Assembly: GCF_003171515.1 (NCBI RefSeq)
Contig: NC_089399.1
Location: 3,348,001-3,412,000, forward strand
Origin: Pyrenophora tritici-repentis
Taxonomy: Eukaryota; Ascomycota; Dothideomycetes; Pleosporales; Pleosporaceae
Direction: 5' to 3'
DNA: 64,000 bases
Shown: positions 46,920-56,126 of the stretch, piece by piece
How the letters are laid out: every line of letters begins with the position of its first letter
Numbering within the stretch: the stretch's first letter is position 1
Translations under genes and position numbers: made by a program
The notes under the pieces: model-generated
What the model saw: only the letters and a program-made list of their open reading frames with translations
Databases searched by the model: none
What the model was told of the DNA's origin: nothing

Positions 46920-47723
46920 AGTTGAGTGTAGACCGTTTCGAGTAGACCAAAGGGTATTCGCGTGGACGGTGGGTGGACGGGCTTAGGAGAGGGAAGCCAG
47001 TTTGCAGTCGGCGTTCAAATAATCGGGGGCTGTTCTGATAACCAAGGTCAGCACGATGGTGTCGGATGGAATTGGGTCGCTCTCCCCTCTTGCTGGGAGA
47101 ATTTAGTGCGTTGGCTGTGCGTACCAGGAAATGTAAATGGACTGTCACTGGAAGCTCGGTCGGAGATTCGGTACGCAGGGTCTTTGTATAAAGGCGCTAG
47201 TCTCAGTAGGTCATAGCGTGATTTCACAAGAAGATGCGGGGTCCAATTGACTATATGCGTAGGAAGAAAACCACAGCAAGCAAAAAGCGGTCGCAATGGG
47301 TGTACTGCCGTGATGGACAGATCACGCACATGTGGCCAGCCTCTAGAATGTCCTCGAAGCTACTGCCTGCACCCCTGCTTCCCGATCCCCACCATTTCCA
47401 ATCCCGTCGACAGAGGCTAGCCTAGTACACCGCCGCCCGCTAGCCTCCACTTTGCCCCAACCGCATCCCTCACCATGCCGGCAGTCGTGATGCAACAAAT
47501 GACACCTGCAGCGCCGCTTTCTGGATCACCACCTCAGTATTACGACGTGTGCAAAGTGTGCAAAACAATGTTTGCGAGAAAAAATACAAAATGATTTCAT
47601 ACATGGCTAGGACATGATCCACACCAACTCAAAAAGAGCAGTGGGTCAGACGCAGTGCATAGTGGTAGAAGGCGTCATACGAGCCTTGGTTGAAGAAATG
47701 AACAAGCCGCAATAACGATGAAA
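46920..47723. other. Intergenic region
   Basis: Promoter of SCP160 and 3' flank of the small secreted protein gene. Nothing else is supported. Confidence 0.5.
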
Positions 47724-48299
47724 TCAACCGTTCCTCTCCCTAGTCTCCCAAATCGCCTCCCCAAAAGCCCACTGATTTCCAACTTTCCCCAAATCCTCCC
47801 TCAAACTGCCCCCCAGCACAAGAACGTCCTTGGTTTTTTTGTCGTCGTCCCACTCACAGTACACCTTGGGCATGCCGCCACCTTCTCCCTGCAGAAATCC
47901 CTTGAATCTGTCCTTGCAAAGCTGGTTAGTCATCGTAAAGGCATACTTCGTTGTATCGCGTCCTGAACCAGGATCGATGCCGACTCTGAAGGTGGAATCG
48001 ATGCTGACTTTGAAGATCCAGCGGATGGGCTTGTCGTCGTAGGCGGTGACGTCGTAGGTAAAGACGAGTGGTGTGTCCGCGACAATCTCTGTGGGTGTGT
48101 GATTATCGCAGAATTGATTCATGACATCCAAGTAGACGCTGTCTTGTAAGTTGTGTTTCTCGTTGGCGAGACAGGCGTTGAGGTTTTTGCGGGGGATGAG
48201 GGTAGCGTTGAAGCTGTCAGTGAACGTTTCTTCTACAGTGAGAGGGGTGGCTAGAGTAGTGGCCGCGAAGGCGAGTAGGATGGTTGGAGTAACGTACAT
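47724..48299 (-). CDS. Small secreted protein with four cysteines
   Basis: A 191-residue single-exon protein with a signal peptide (MYVTPTILLAFAATTLA), started at the Met that begins it. The mature part has four cysteines (NACLAN, FCDNH, LCKDR, YCEWD), likely two disulfides, and no domain I recognise. Conserved-looking blocks are TPLVFTYDVTAYDDKPIRW and KYAFTMTNQLCKDRF. The next gene remnant (49188-49700) has the same architecture (VYTYELTDGRGYPIKWI, TVQQDSCEEWF), so this is one member of a small local family. Size and secretion fit a candidate effector or cell-wall protein; this is inference. Confidence 0.75.
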   Translation of the reverse strand: MYVTPTILLAFAATTLATPLTVEETFTDSFNATLIPRKNLNACLANEKHNLQDSVYLDVMNQFCDNHTPTEIVADTPLVFTYDVTAYDDKPIRWIFKVSIDSTFRVGIDPGSGRDTTKYAFTMTNQLCKDRFKGFLQGEGGGMPKVYCEWDDDKKTKDVLVLGGSLREDLGKVGNQWAFGEAIWETRERNG

Positions 48300-49187
48300 G
48301 TTGTTGATGGGGTTCAAAGTATGTGTGGGTGTGTAGTTGCGTACTGATGGGAATAGAAAATTGATATTATATATAGTAGAATCGACTATTTCCAGTACAA
48401 TATCAAGCAAATCCACAGCCCAAAGTACAATATTAAGAATACTTTAAGCAGCTACGCGTGGCTTGTATCCATGTTGTCTATGTGTAATACTACACACTGT
48501 ACACACGTGCAAATTGATGTAAATGGAGTGAAAGAAACGAGGCAACAAAGAGTCAAAGAACCCGTCTAAACTAGTTCCACGAGTATTGCCACAGTTTTAT
48601 CTACTTGAGACATCTATGAATGCCCCTACACGATCCTATCCCTTTGCTTCAGTCTTGATATTGTGCAGGTAAGTCTTCCGGGTGAGCAAATGCAGCGGAC
48701 GTAGCACCTTGAACTCAGTCTTACTGTTATATGGACAAGCCTTCAGGGTCAGTAGAACTGGCGGATGTAGCACGTAAGTCCCTCACGTAGTGGCACTGAA
48801 GCTACTGTAAAAAAAGTCTTATGCGGAGCGCAAGGGTGAAATATCATGTATCCCAAAGGAGTTGAAGAGGTTTGACACGCGGCAGACTATAAATGAATAA
48901 CTGCTGAACACGATTTTGTAAATACACACGCTAGATGATACAAAATAACATATCTACCAGAGCAGTGCCATGATATCTATCCAACAAAAAGATCCATCCA
49001 AGATTCGAATGAGAGACGCAAGAAAACCAGAAAGCAAAACAAAAGATCAACCACGAAAAGGAAAGCCCTTGCCACAGCGATCAGATAGACGACACTCCCT
49101 CGCAAAAAGCCCCGTCTCGCCCCCCGCTCAACAGAATCCAAGCACCCCTCCAATCCCGCGTACTGCGATTCCAATCTCCATCCTCAC
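48300..49187. other. Intergenic region
   Basis: Promoter of the secreted protein (TATATATAG block near 48370) and sequence separating it from its broken paralogue. A short near-repeat involving GTAAGTC.. and AGCGGACGTAGCAC / GGCGGATGTAGCAC lies around 48670-48780. No gene is seen. Confidence 0.5.
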
Positions 49188-49700
49188 CTACTCCTGTGGC
49201 GGCACAAACGAATCCCCATTCATCTGCCTCGTCTCCACCCAAACCTTCGCCCCCTTGACCCTCCCCTCCAACACATTGGTCTTCCCCCCCCTGCATAAGT
49301 CCCCCCTCACAAGCATTTTCCAACGCCCTAAACCATTCCTCGCAACTATCCTGCTGAACCGTCATAACGCCCTCGCTGCCGCCGTTCGCCCGGTTCCCAT
49401 TGTCGTCCCACGTGGTGCTGAGGATCCACTTGATCGGGTACCCGCGCCCGTCGGTGAGCTCGTACGTGTATACGAGAGGCTTTTGTGGGGGTTAGGGAGT
49501 CGGGGAAGTGTGCGCAGTAGGATGATAGCGCCGATTGGTATTGGGCGGTGGTTGGGAGGTGGGTGGTCGGGCAGGTGCTGCGGGCGATGGGGTGGTGGTA
49601 GGGGAGGGGGTACTTGGATTTTGGACGGGGTGGGAGGGCGGTTGTTAGAGTGAGAGTTGATAGGAGGGTGAGAAGGGGGAGGAAGAGTATGGTGTACATG
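49188..49700 (-). pseudogene. Broken paralogue of the small secreted protein
   Basis: Starts with a signal peptide (MYTILFLPLLTLLSTLTLTTA) and reads to SSYCAHFPDSLTPT. The conserved continuation KPLVYTYELTDGRGYPIKWI is in another frame, so one base is extra in an A-run at about 49480. A second shift near 49286-49292, in a G-run, is suggested because the family-like C-terminus (TNVLEGRVKGAKVWVETRQM, ending before 49188) is again in another frame. It lines up with the intact gene at 47724-48299. A sequencing slip in the homopolymers is the main alternative. Confidence 0.68.
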
Positions 49701-49788
49701 GCTGTGATGTTCGTCGTGATTAGTTTTTTTATGTGATGTTGAGTACAGGATTCGGTCCTGTATCTTGTTTGAAATGTATAAATTAGAC

Positions 49789-49940
49789 TCCGCAACAATC
49801 AATTCAATCCGGTCACTCTCCTAGACCCACTTACCTATCTAGGTAGGGCTTAAACTCCTATAGGTAACTACTAGGCTTAAAGCGGTAATCAATCAATCCA
49901 ATCTGAACCTTCTAGGACCCACTTAATTGATTGTTGCGGA
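49789..49940. repeat. 152-bp element with perfect 16-bp inverted ends (MITE-like)
   Basis: TCCGCAACAATCAATT at 49789-49804 is exactly inverted at 49925-49940. Inside, TAGACCCACTTA and TAGGACCCACTTA form an imperfect direct repeat. It is non-coding and sits between the broken secreted gene and the copia element. I see no clear target duplication. Confidence 0.6.
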
Positions 49941-50030
49941 CTGTGGTATAAATCGATGGTGTAGAACTTTCTTGTTTACGCAAAGTGTAGATTTCTCTAT
50001 ATCGAAATAATTCCTCTGTTAGACGCAGGA

Positions 50031-50222
50031 TGTCGGATCGTGAGTATCGGTAGAGACGTCGGCTGCTGGACACTTCGGCCCGACTTCGGCCCACCTTGCG
50101 CAAGAGCTTAGGTATACCTTCGTAGCACCTATGTTCGTAGATATCAATTAGAACCACCGAACAGAATGCATTCCTAGTTATCGTTATTTCCCTTTACGCA
50201 CTTAGTGCAAAGCCAACCAACA
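50031..50222 (+). repeat. 5' LTR
   Basis: 192-bp direct terminal repeat, TGTCGGATCG at the start and CCAACCAACA at the end, the same as the 3' copy. Confidence 0.96.
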
Positions 50223-50393
50223 CTGATCAGTGATTGCTTGAGGCGATCACAGACAGCAAGGAAGAAGAGACAGACCGCATCTTTGACAGCCTCCCTAACG
50301 CACGACGTTATACTCCTGAGAGAAGATTCTGTGCTAAGAACAGAGCGAGGCAGAGATAACGCATAGCGATCAAAACCTCCCTCTAAGCTGCTA

Positions 50394-50582
50394 ATCCAGG
50401 CCGAAGCTCGATTACAGCGCGTCAGCAACGCACAAAGACACACTGTTGAAATCCCGACGCGAGAAGTCTTGGGACGACTACAGCACGTCAGCAGCGCAGA
50501 GCGACAGACTATTGATATCCCGACGCGAGAAGTCTCGGGACGACTATAGTGCGTCAGCAACGCGTAGCGATTCCGTACGAGC
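50394..50582 (+). repeat. 66-bp tandem repeats in the retrotransposon leader
   Basis: Two 66-bp units (50451-50516 and 50517-50582), both starting ATCCCGACGCGAGAAGTCT, and a more diverged partial copy before them lie between the 5' LTR and the gag start. They may be part of the leader's packaging or promoter region. Confidence 0.75.
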
Positions 50583-50676
50583 GTCCCCGGACGATCCTAT
50601 CACGTACAACCACAAGCGCTGGAACCGACCAACCAGCTAGACAAGACAAGGCAACGCGTCAATATACACCGGCACG

Positions 50677-53600
50677 ATGGCAGGCAGCCAGAGCAACTCT
50701 GGCGATACAGACGCTGATGTTCAAGAGCAACTACTCAACTATCCATCCGAACGCAATACAAGCAAGCGCGCAGAAACTATATCCCCAGGAGCGAAGTTTA
50801 CTGCTGAACACCTTATGCGACACTGTCCATACACAGTCACGTTTGACTATATCAACCCATCTCTCTGGGGTGTACCCGCACCAGAGGATGCAGACGAGAC
50901 GCACGCAACAACCTGGGTCGCGAAGGCTATCCACGACTACCATGTAGGAATGGAATGGGATGAGAGACTATACTTCGACTACCAATGGGACTTTGAAGGA
51001 TGGACACGAGAGCTATTCCAGAAGGTTGAGCGCACTACGCTAAGATCTCTGAAGACTGTGCTCCGGTATAGGGGAGTCTATACAGGCAAATTTCGGGCTA
51101 GAGTAGCTGATTCCCTCTTCAACTTACTAGGAGGAGAAAACGCTCCCGAATGGGACCCTGCAGAGTTCAAGGCCGAGAAGTTTGACGAACGTTCTGAGGC
51201 GTACCAGCGTCAGCAGAACGCACATCTAGCAGCCCCTATAGATAGACAAGCGCAGCAGCCACTGCAACAGACGCAGCCACTGGAACCGCTACAGCCGCAG
51301 CCACAACGTCCGTCACAGGGCGAGCAGTATAGAGTGAGACAAGGCGTTCGAAGCCACCCGCAATATCAAGAGCTACAACAACCGCCCTACGCGATCAATG
51401 CCTATGCAGGACCACAGCCTCGACAAACGGAGCAGGCTATGCAACCACAACAATGGTACCCGCAGACACAGACACGACCCCCAGCGACCGCATACCGCGA
51501 GGTGACACCTTTCCCTCAGCAACCTACAAACCGAGTACCTGACAGACCCCTTGGCCTACCACATGACCCGTACAAGACGCTACCGCCGCGATGGTCTCGC
51601 AACGATCGGCTCGAAGCCAATACGATCACGCAGTTCTCTAAGCTATGGGACAATAGCAACAAGTATACAGGGAATGCGTACGATCTCCTAGACGATAAGA
51701 TTAAGATCTTCTTCAGCATCTGCTGGCAGGTAGATATCCAGGAGGAGCAGTTTCACGCAGTGTTTCCCCGTATCCTTACCGGGCGTGCAGAGACGTTCTA
51801 CATACAGGTTGTAGAGAGAGATGATAGCTTTGCTGATGCGTACATGGCAATCAAAAACCACTTCGACCATGACGTCCATCACCAGCACTACTACACAGAC
51901 TGGACGACTACAACCTTCGCTCGCACCCGCGCAGAGAACCCTGATAAGGGACTACACGAGGTTCTGCAGATCCTGCTTGACAAGCTGCAGCTATGCCAGC
52001 GTGCCCTTGGCAAGAACTTTGAGGGTGAGGATGCCCTCCGCACTACGGTCATCAATGCCTGCCGAGGAGTACCAGAACTTGAGATGGCACTGTTCAAGCC
52101 AGCCACAATCTGTGAAGGACTCTTCTCAGATCTACGATCCGCAGTGGAAACACACCTAGCACGGCAACACACCGCCCAGTTGGTCACAGAAGATCAATAC
52201 TACCTAGACCGCCGATACAACGGCAATGGAAGGATCCGAGGTGGATCTCGAGGTGGAGGAGGATTCAGAGGCGGATCCAGAGGAGCATACCGAGGAGGCG
52301 AGCAGCGCGACGACAACGGACGAGGATTCAAGCCACGTTGGAGGAAGAAATGCTTTGTTTGCCGGAAGGAAGGATGCTGGTCTACCAACCACACAGATAA
52401 AGAGCGCAAAGATGCCCGTGCGCAGTTCTTCTCTACGCTATACTTTACAGGTGCACAGCCCCCTGAGGACTTCTCCGTACATCTTGCAGAATACGAAGGG
52501 ATCGAGCACACCAGCCAGTACAATCAGAGAGGCTGGAGAGAGGAGGAAGACTGCGAGGATGACGAGGATGACGACGTCGCGGAAGCACATTCTGAACACC
52601 AGTTCTTCAAGGAGCAATGCCTTGCAGACCAGGCGTTCTTGCATCATATCTCGGGCGACGACATATACAGCCGAGACGCGCCGTCAGCACCAGCATCGCA
52701 GTTCCTGCTTGAGGACCGCTACACACGATCTGTGTACCAAGGAATCCTACCAGATACAGGCGCTGCAAACGTATCCACGGTCGGCAAGGAGCAATACCTC
52801 GCACTTACGAGAGAAGATCCGACGGTTAAGTTAGACACATCTACAGCAGGGAAAGCGTCTATTAAATTCGGAAAAGGCGAGGCTACAGCGTCGATTGGCA
52901 CCGTGCAGGTCTCTACGGAGATCGGAAAAATCAACTTCGAAGTGCTCGAGGCGCCTACGCCGTTCTTGCTATGCCTTGCAGACATGGACCGCTTAAAGGT
53001 ATACTTCAACAATACGACAGACGAGCTGGTTCAGGATGACGTACACATCCCGGTGATTCGCAAATGGGGACATCCTTGGTTCCATCTAAACAAGAGAGAG
53101 AGAGCAACTATGTTCCTAACGGAGACAGAATTGCGACGGCTCCATCGACGGTTTGGACACCCAGCTGTTACGCGACTAGTCAAACTCTTAAAGGATGCTG
53201 GCCATAACGACTTCGAAGAAAGAACCCTAGAAGAAGTCACTAAGTTCTGCCACCACTGCCAGCTCCACAGCTCCGCGCCGCGCCGATTCAAATTCACTCT
53301 TAAGGATGATCACCACTTCAACTATGAGATCCTGGTGGACGTAATGTACCTAAGCAACAAACCTGTACTGCATGTGGTCGATTCCTCAACAGCGTTTCAA
53401 GGCGCGAGGTTCCTCAGCGCTATCTCAGCTAAAGAAACATGGCAAGCACTGCGGATACTATGGATCGACACCTACCAGGGACCACCCGACATCATCACGC
53501 ATGATGCAGGTACTAACTTCGCGAGCGCAGAGTTCCGCGCAGAAGCAAAGATCATGGGAGTCACATGCAAGCAAGTACCTACGGAGGCGCACTGGTCTAT

Positions 53601-55869
53601 CGGCAAAACTGAGAGGTACCATGCCCCTCTACGCCGGGCATGGGACATACTCCATGCAGAACTCACTGACACTATGTCCGACGACGCGATTCTCCAGATG
53701 GCTGTGAAGGCTGTTAACGATACTGCTGGCCCTGATGGACTAGTCCCGACGTTACTAGTCTTTGGAGCGTACCCACGAATGACTGCAGAGTCACCGCCAT
53801 CACCATCAATGGTCAAACGCAGCGAGGCTATTCAAAAGGCGACGAAAGCCCTGCGCAAGCTCACTGCAGAGCGCCAAGTTGCAGACGCCTTGAACACCCG
53901 CAATGGACCAGCCACTGCAGACATGCTCGCGCTCCCACTCCAGAGCGAAGTCTTAGTATGGAGAGAGAGTGATGGCTGGAATGGCCCGTACAAGATCGCC
54001 AGTACAGATGGCCACAACATCACTGTCGACATGGTTAATGGTCCAGCGACATTCAGATCAACTGTCGTTAAGCCATACTACAGACCAGACCACCTGTGGA
54101 GCGACCCTGATGCGCCACACGCGCCGAATGAGCCGAATGAGCCGCACGAGCCGATAGCAGTACCTCCGGCAGCGCAACCACGTAGAAGAGGCCGCCCTCC
54201 AGGGTCAAAGAACAAGCGGAAGGCGCACGCGTACATCACCAAGAAGGAGCAGGACGATCTTGAGCTAGCTATCAAGCTACGGAACGATGGCGTGATCACA
54301 ACCTCAGGCGCCCCCTTTGAAGCGTCTGATGACCAAGAGATCAGCGACCTAGTAGGTCGTGGAGTCTTCAAGTTTGAGCAATACGACGAGAGGCTACACA
54401 GCAAGATCCGGATCTTTAAGTCACGCCTAGTACGTGAGGTCAAGGGAAAGACAACTAAGCCTTATGAGAAATCCCGTCTGGTTATCCAAGGCTACCAAGA
54501 CTATGGCAAGGAGGCTATCTTAACGCAGTCGCCAACCATCCAGCGATGTAGCCAGCGCCTGATTATGTCGCTGGCGCCTGGGCTAGTACAAAGCGGCATG
54601 AGCGTTGAGCTACGTGATATTACGCAGGCATACCCACAGGCTCAGACAACACTGAAGAGGACGATACTCGCACACCTCCCTACCGAGCTGGTACATCGAT
54701 ATCCAGAAGGCACGATACTCCACGTGATCAAGCCACTATATGGGATCGCGGAGGCAGGAGTCCACTGGTGGACAACATATCACGGACACCACTGCAAGGA
54801 ACTAGATATGTCAACATCTACGTACGACCCATGCCTGTTGATCACGAACAGCGACGACGCAGACGTCTTCGACATCGTCGGTATGCAGACAGACGACACC
54901 CTCATGCTCGGAACGACCGCGTTCTTATCACGCGAAGAGAAAAAGATCCAGAAGGCGCAGTTTAGATCAAAACCAAAGGCTATGCTGACACCAGAGGTGC
55001 AGTTAGACTTTAATGGATGTACACTTACGATGGACGCCAGCAGAGTCTTAATCCTCAGGCAGAAAGGACAAGGAGGAAGGATCAGGCTTGTTGATATTAG
55101 GGCACCCGACCGCGCGCAACAGTACACCGAGCAACGCGCCCGCGGAGCGTACATCGCATCAACATGCCAACCAGAGGCATCATTTGATCTGTCCGTAGCT
55201 GCTCAAGCGCAGCAACCATCAGACGAGGACATTAAGGCACTCAACAAGCGCCTGAAATGGCAGATGGAGAATCTCACTCGTGGCCTACGCTACGTCACTG
55301 TCAACCTTACGGAGGCTAAGTTGATAGTCTTTGTAGACGGCTCCTTTGCCAACAACAAGGACCTCAGCTCACAGCTAGGCTTTGTCCTCATGCTCGTCAA
55401 CGAGTCCATTGGCGCCAACACCTTCACAATACAAGGCAACGTGATCCACTACAGCTCTACAAAGTGCAAGCGCATCACACGGAGCGTACTGGCCTCAGAG
55501 ATCTACGGCATGGTCAACGGCTTTGACATAGGCATCGCGGTTGCAACCACGCTAAGGATAGTTACAGAACGACTTGGACTACCTGCAATTCCCTTGGTTA
55601 TCTGTACAGACTCGTACTCCTTGTACGAGTGCCTAGTAAAGCTTGGGACAACGAAGGAGAAGCGCCTCATGATCGATATTATGGCGCTGCGCCAATCATA
55701 TGAGCGTCGCGAGATCACGGAGATCCGCTGGATCAATGGCGAAGACAATCCTGCAGACGCCTTCACGAAGGCATCGCCAAACCGCGCTCTTGAACGCTTT
55801 ATTGACGGCAATAAGCTGACAGTCCGAGTAGATGGATGGGTGCAGAGGCCAACAAGCTTTGATGTTTAA
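50677..55869 (+). CDS. Copia gag-pol polyprotein
   Basis: A single 1730-residue frame in the Ty1/copia order. Gag with a Gln/Pro-rich stretch (about 180-300) comes first, then an Arg/Gly patch and a zinc knuckle CFVCRKEGCWSTNH near residue 560, spaced CX2CX4CX4H and not the usual CX2CX4HX4C. Protease: LPDTGAANVS (Asp692). Integrase: HHCC finger (HRRFGH .. CHHCQ), then core Asp888, Asp943 and Glu979 with 35 residues between the last two. Reverse transcriptase: RLVIQGYQD, DITQAYPQA and QTDDTL (Asp1406) in place of the common YVDD. RNase H: FVDGSFANN, ASEIYGMV, CTDSYSLYE, INGEDNPADAFTK. No stop or frameshift; gag and pol are fused without a programmed shift. Confidence 0.96.
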   Translation: MAGSQSNSGDTDADVQEQLLNYPSERNTSKRAETISPGAKFTAEHLMRHCPYTVTFDYINPSLWGVPAPEDADETHATTWVAKAIHDYHVGMEWDERLYFDYQWDFEGWTRELFQKVERTTLRSLKTVLRYRGVYTGKFRARVADSLFNLLGGENAPEWDPAEFKAEKFDERSEAYQRQQNAHLAAPIDRQAQQPLQQTQPLEPLQPQPQRPSQGEQYRVRQGVRSHPQYQELQQPPYAINAYAGPQPRQTEQAMQPQQWYPQTQTRPPATAYREVTPFPQQPTNRVPDRPLGLPHDPYKTLPPRWSRNDRLEANTITQFSKLWDNSNKYTGNAYDLLDDKIKIFFSICWQVDIQEEQFHAVFPRILTGRAETFYIQVVERDDSFADAYMAIKNHFDHDVHHQHYYTDWTTTTFARTRAENPDKGLHEVLQILLDKLQLCQRALGKNFEGEDALRTTVINACRGVPELEMALFKPATICEGLFSDLRSAVETHLARQHTAQLVTEDQYYLDRRYNGNGRIRGGSRGGGGFRGGSRGAYRGGEQRDDNGRGFKPRWRKKCFVCRKEGCWSTNHTDKERKDARAQFFSTLYFTGAQPPEDFSVHLAEYEGIEHTSQYNQRGWREEEDCEDDEDDDVAEAHSEHQFFKEQCLADQAFLHHISGDDIYSRDAPSAPASQFLLEDRYTRSVYQGILPDTGAANVSTVGKEQYLALTREDPTVKLDTSTAGKASIKFGKGEATASIGTVQVSTEIGKINFEVLEAPTPFLLCLADMDRLKVYFNNTTDELVQDDVHIPVIRKWGHPWFHLNKRERATMFLTETELRRLHRRFGHPAVTRLVKLLKDAGHNDFEERTLEEVTKFCHHCQLHSSAPRRFKFTLKDDHHFNYEILVDVMYLSNKPVLHVVDSSTAFQGARFLSAISAKETWQALRILWIDTYQGPPDIITHDAGTNFASAEFRAEAKIMGVTCKQVPTEAHWSIGKTERYHAPLRRAWDILHAELTDTMSDDAILQMAVKAVNDTAGPDGLVPTLLVFGAYPRMTAESPPSPSMVKRSEAIQKATKALRKLTAERQVADALNTRNGPATADMLALPLQSEVLVWRESDGWNGPYKIASTDGHNITVDMVNGPATFRSTVVKPYYRPDHLWSDPDAPHAPNEPNEPHEPIAVPPAAQPRRRGRPPGSKNKRKAHAYITKKEQDDLELAIKLRNDGVITTSGAPFEASDDQEISDLVGRGVFKFEQYDERLHSKIRIFKSRLVREVKGKTTKPYEKSRLVIQGYQDYGKEAILTQSPTIQRCSQRLIMSLAPGLVQSGMSVELRDITQAYPQAQTTLKRTILAHLPTELVHRYPEGTILHVIKPLYGIAEAGVHWWTTYHGHHCKELDMSTSTYDPCLLITNSDDADVFDIVGMQTDDTLMLGTTAFLSREEKKIQKAQFRSKPKAMLTPEVQLDFNGCTLTMDASRVLILRQKGQGGRIRLVDIRAPDRAQQYTEQRARGAYIASTCQPEASFDLSVAAQAQQPSDEDIKALNKRLKWQMENLTRGLRYVTVNLTEAKLIVFVDGSFANNKDLSSQLGFVLMLVNESIGANTFTIQGNVIHYSSTKCKRITRSVLASEIYGMVNGFDIGIAVATTLRIVTERLGLPAIPLVICTDSYSLYECLVKLGTTKEKRLMIDIMALRQSYERREITEIRWINGEDNPADAFTKASPNRALERFIDGNKLTVRVDGWVQRPTSFDV

Positions 55870-55934
55870 TGCTATACACTGTCACTACCGATACAAGCAG
55901 AGTTACTAGCTATCCAGAAAGAAAAGACTTCCAG

Positions 55935-56126
55935 TGTCGGATCGTGAGTATCGGTAGAGACGTCGGCTGCTGGACACTTCGGCCCGACTTCGGCCCACCT
56001 TGCGCAAGAGCTTAGGTATACCTTCGTAGCACCTATGTTCGTAGATATCAATTAGAACCACCGAACAGAATGCATTCCTAGTTATCGTTATTTCCCTTTA
56101 CGCACTTAGTGCAAAGCCAACCAACA
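55935..56126 (+). repeat. 3' LTR
   Basis: Second 192-bp terminal repeat, identical to the first by eye, followed directly by the CAGGA target duplication. Confidence 0.96.

Larger units (their letters stand above)
50031..56126 (+). mobile_element. Complete Ty1/copia LTR retrotransposon
   Basis: A 6.1-kb element with two LTRs of 192 bp that look identical base for base and begin TG / end CA. A perfect 5-bp target duplication CAGGA lies on both sides (50026-50030 and 56127-56131). It encloses an uninterrupted gag-pol frame. A purine run (55916-55927) near the 3' LTR may be the polypurine tract. I could not match the bases after the 5' LTR to a tRNA primer. Identical LTRs indicate a very recent insertion. 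Confidence 0.97.

Noticed and set aside
50223..50240. Primer-binding site after the 5' LTR
   Set aside because: The bases do not match the 3' end or an internal half of a tRNA that I can identify, so no call is made.
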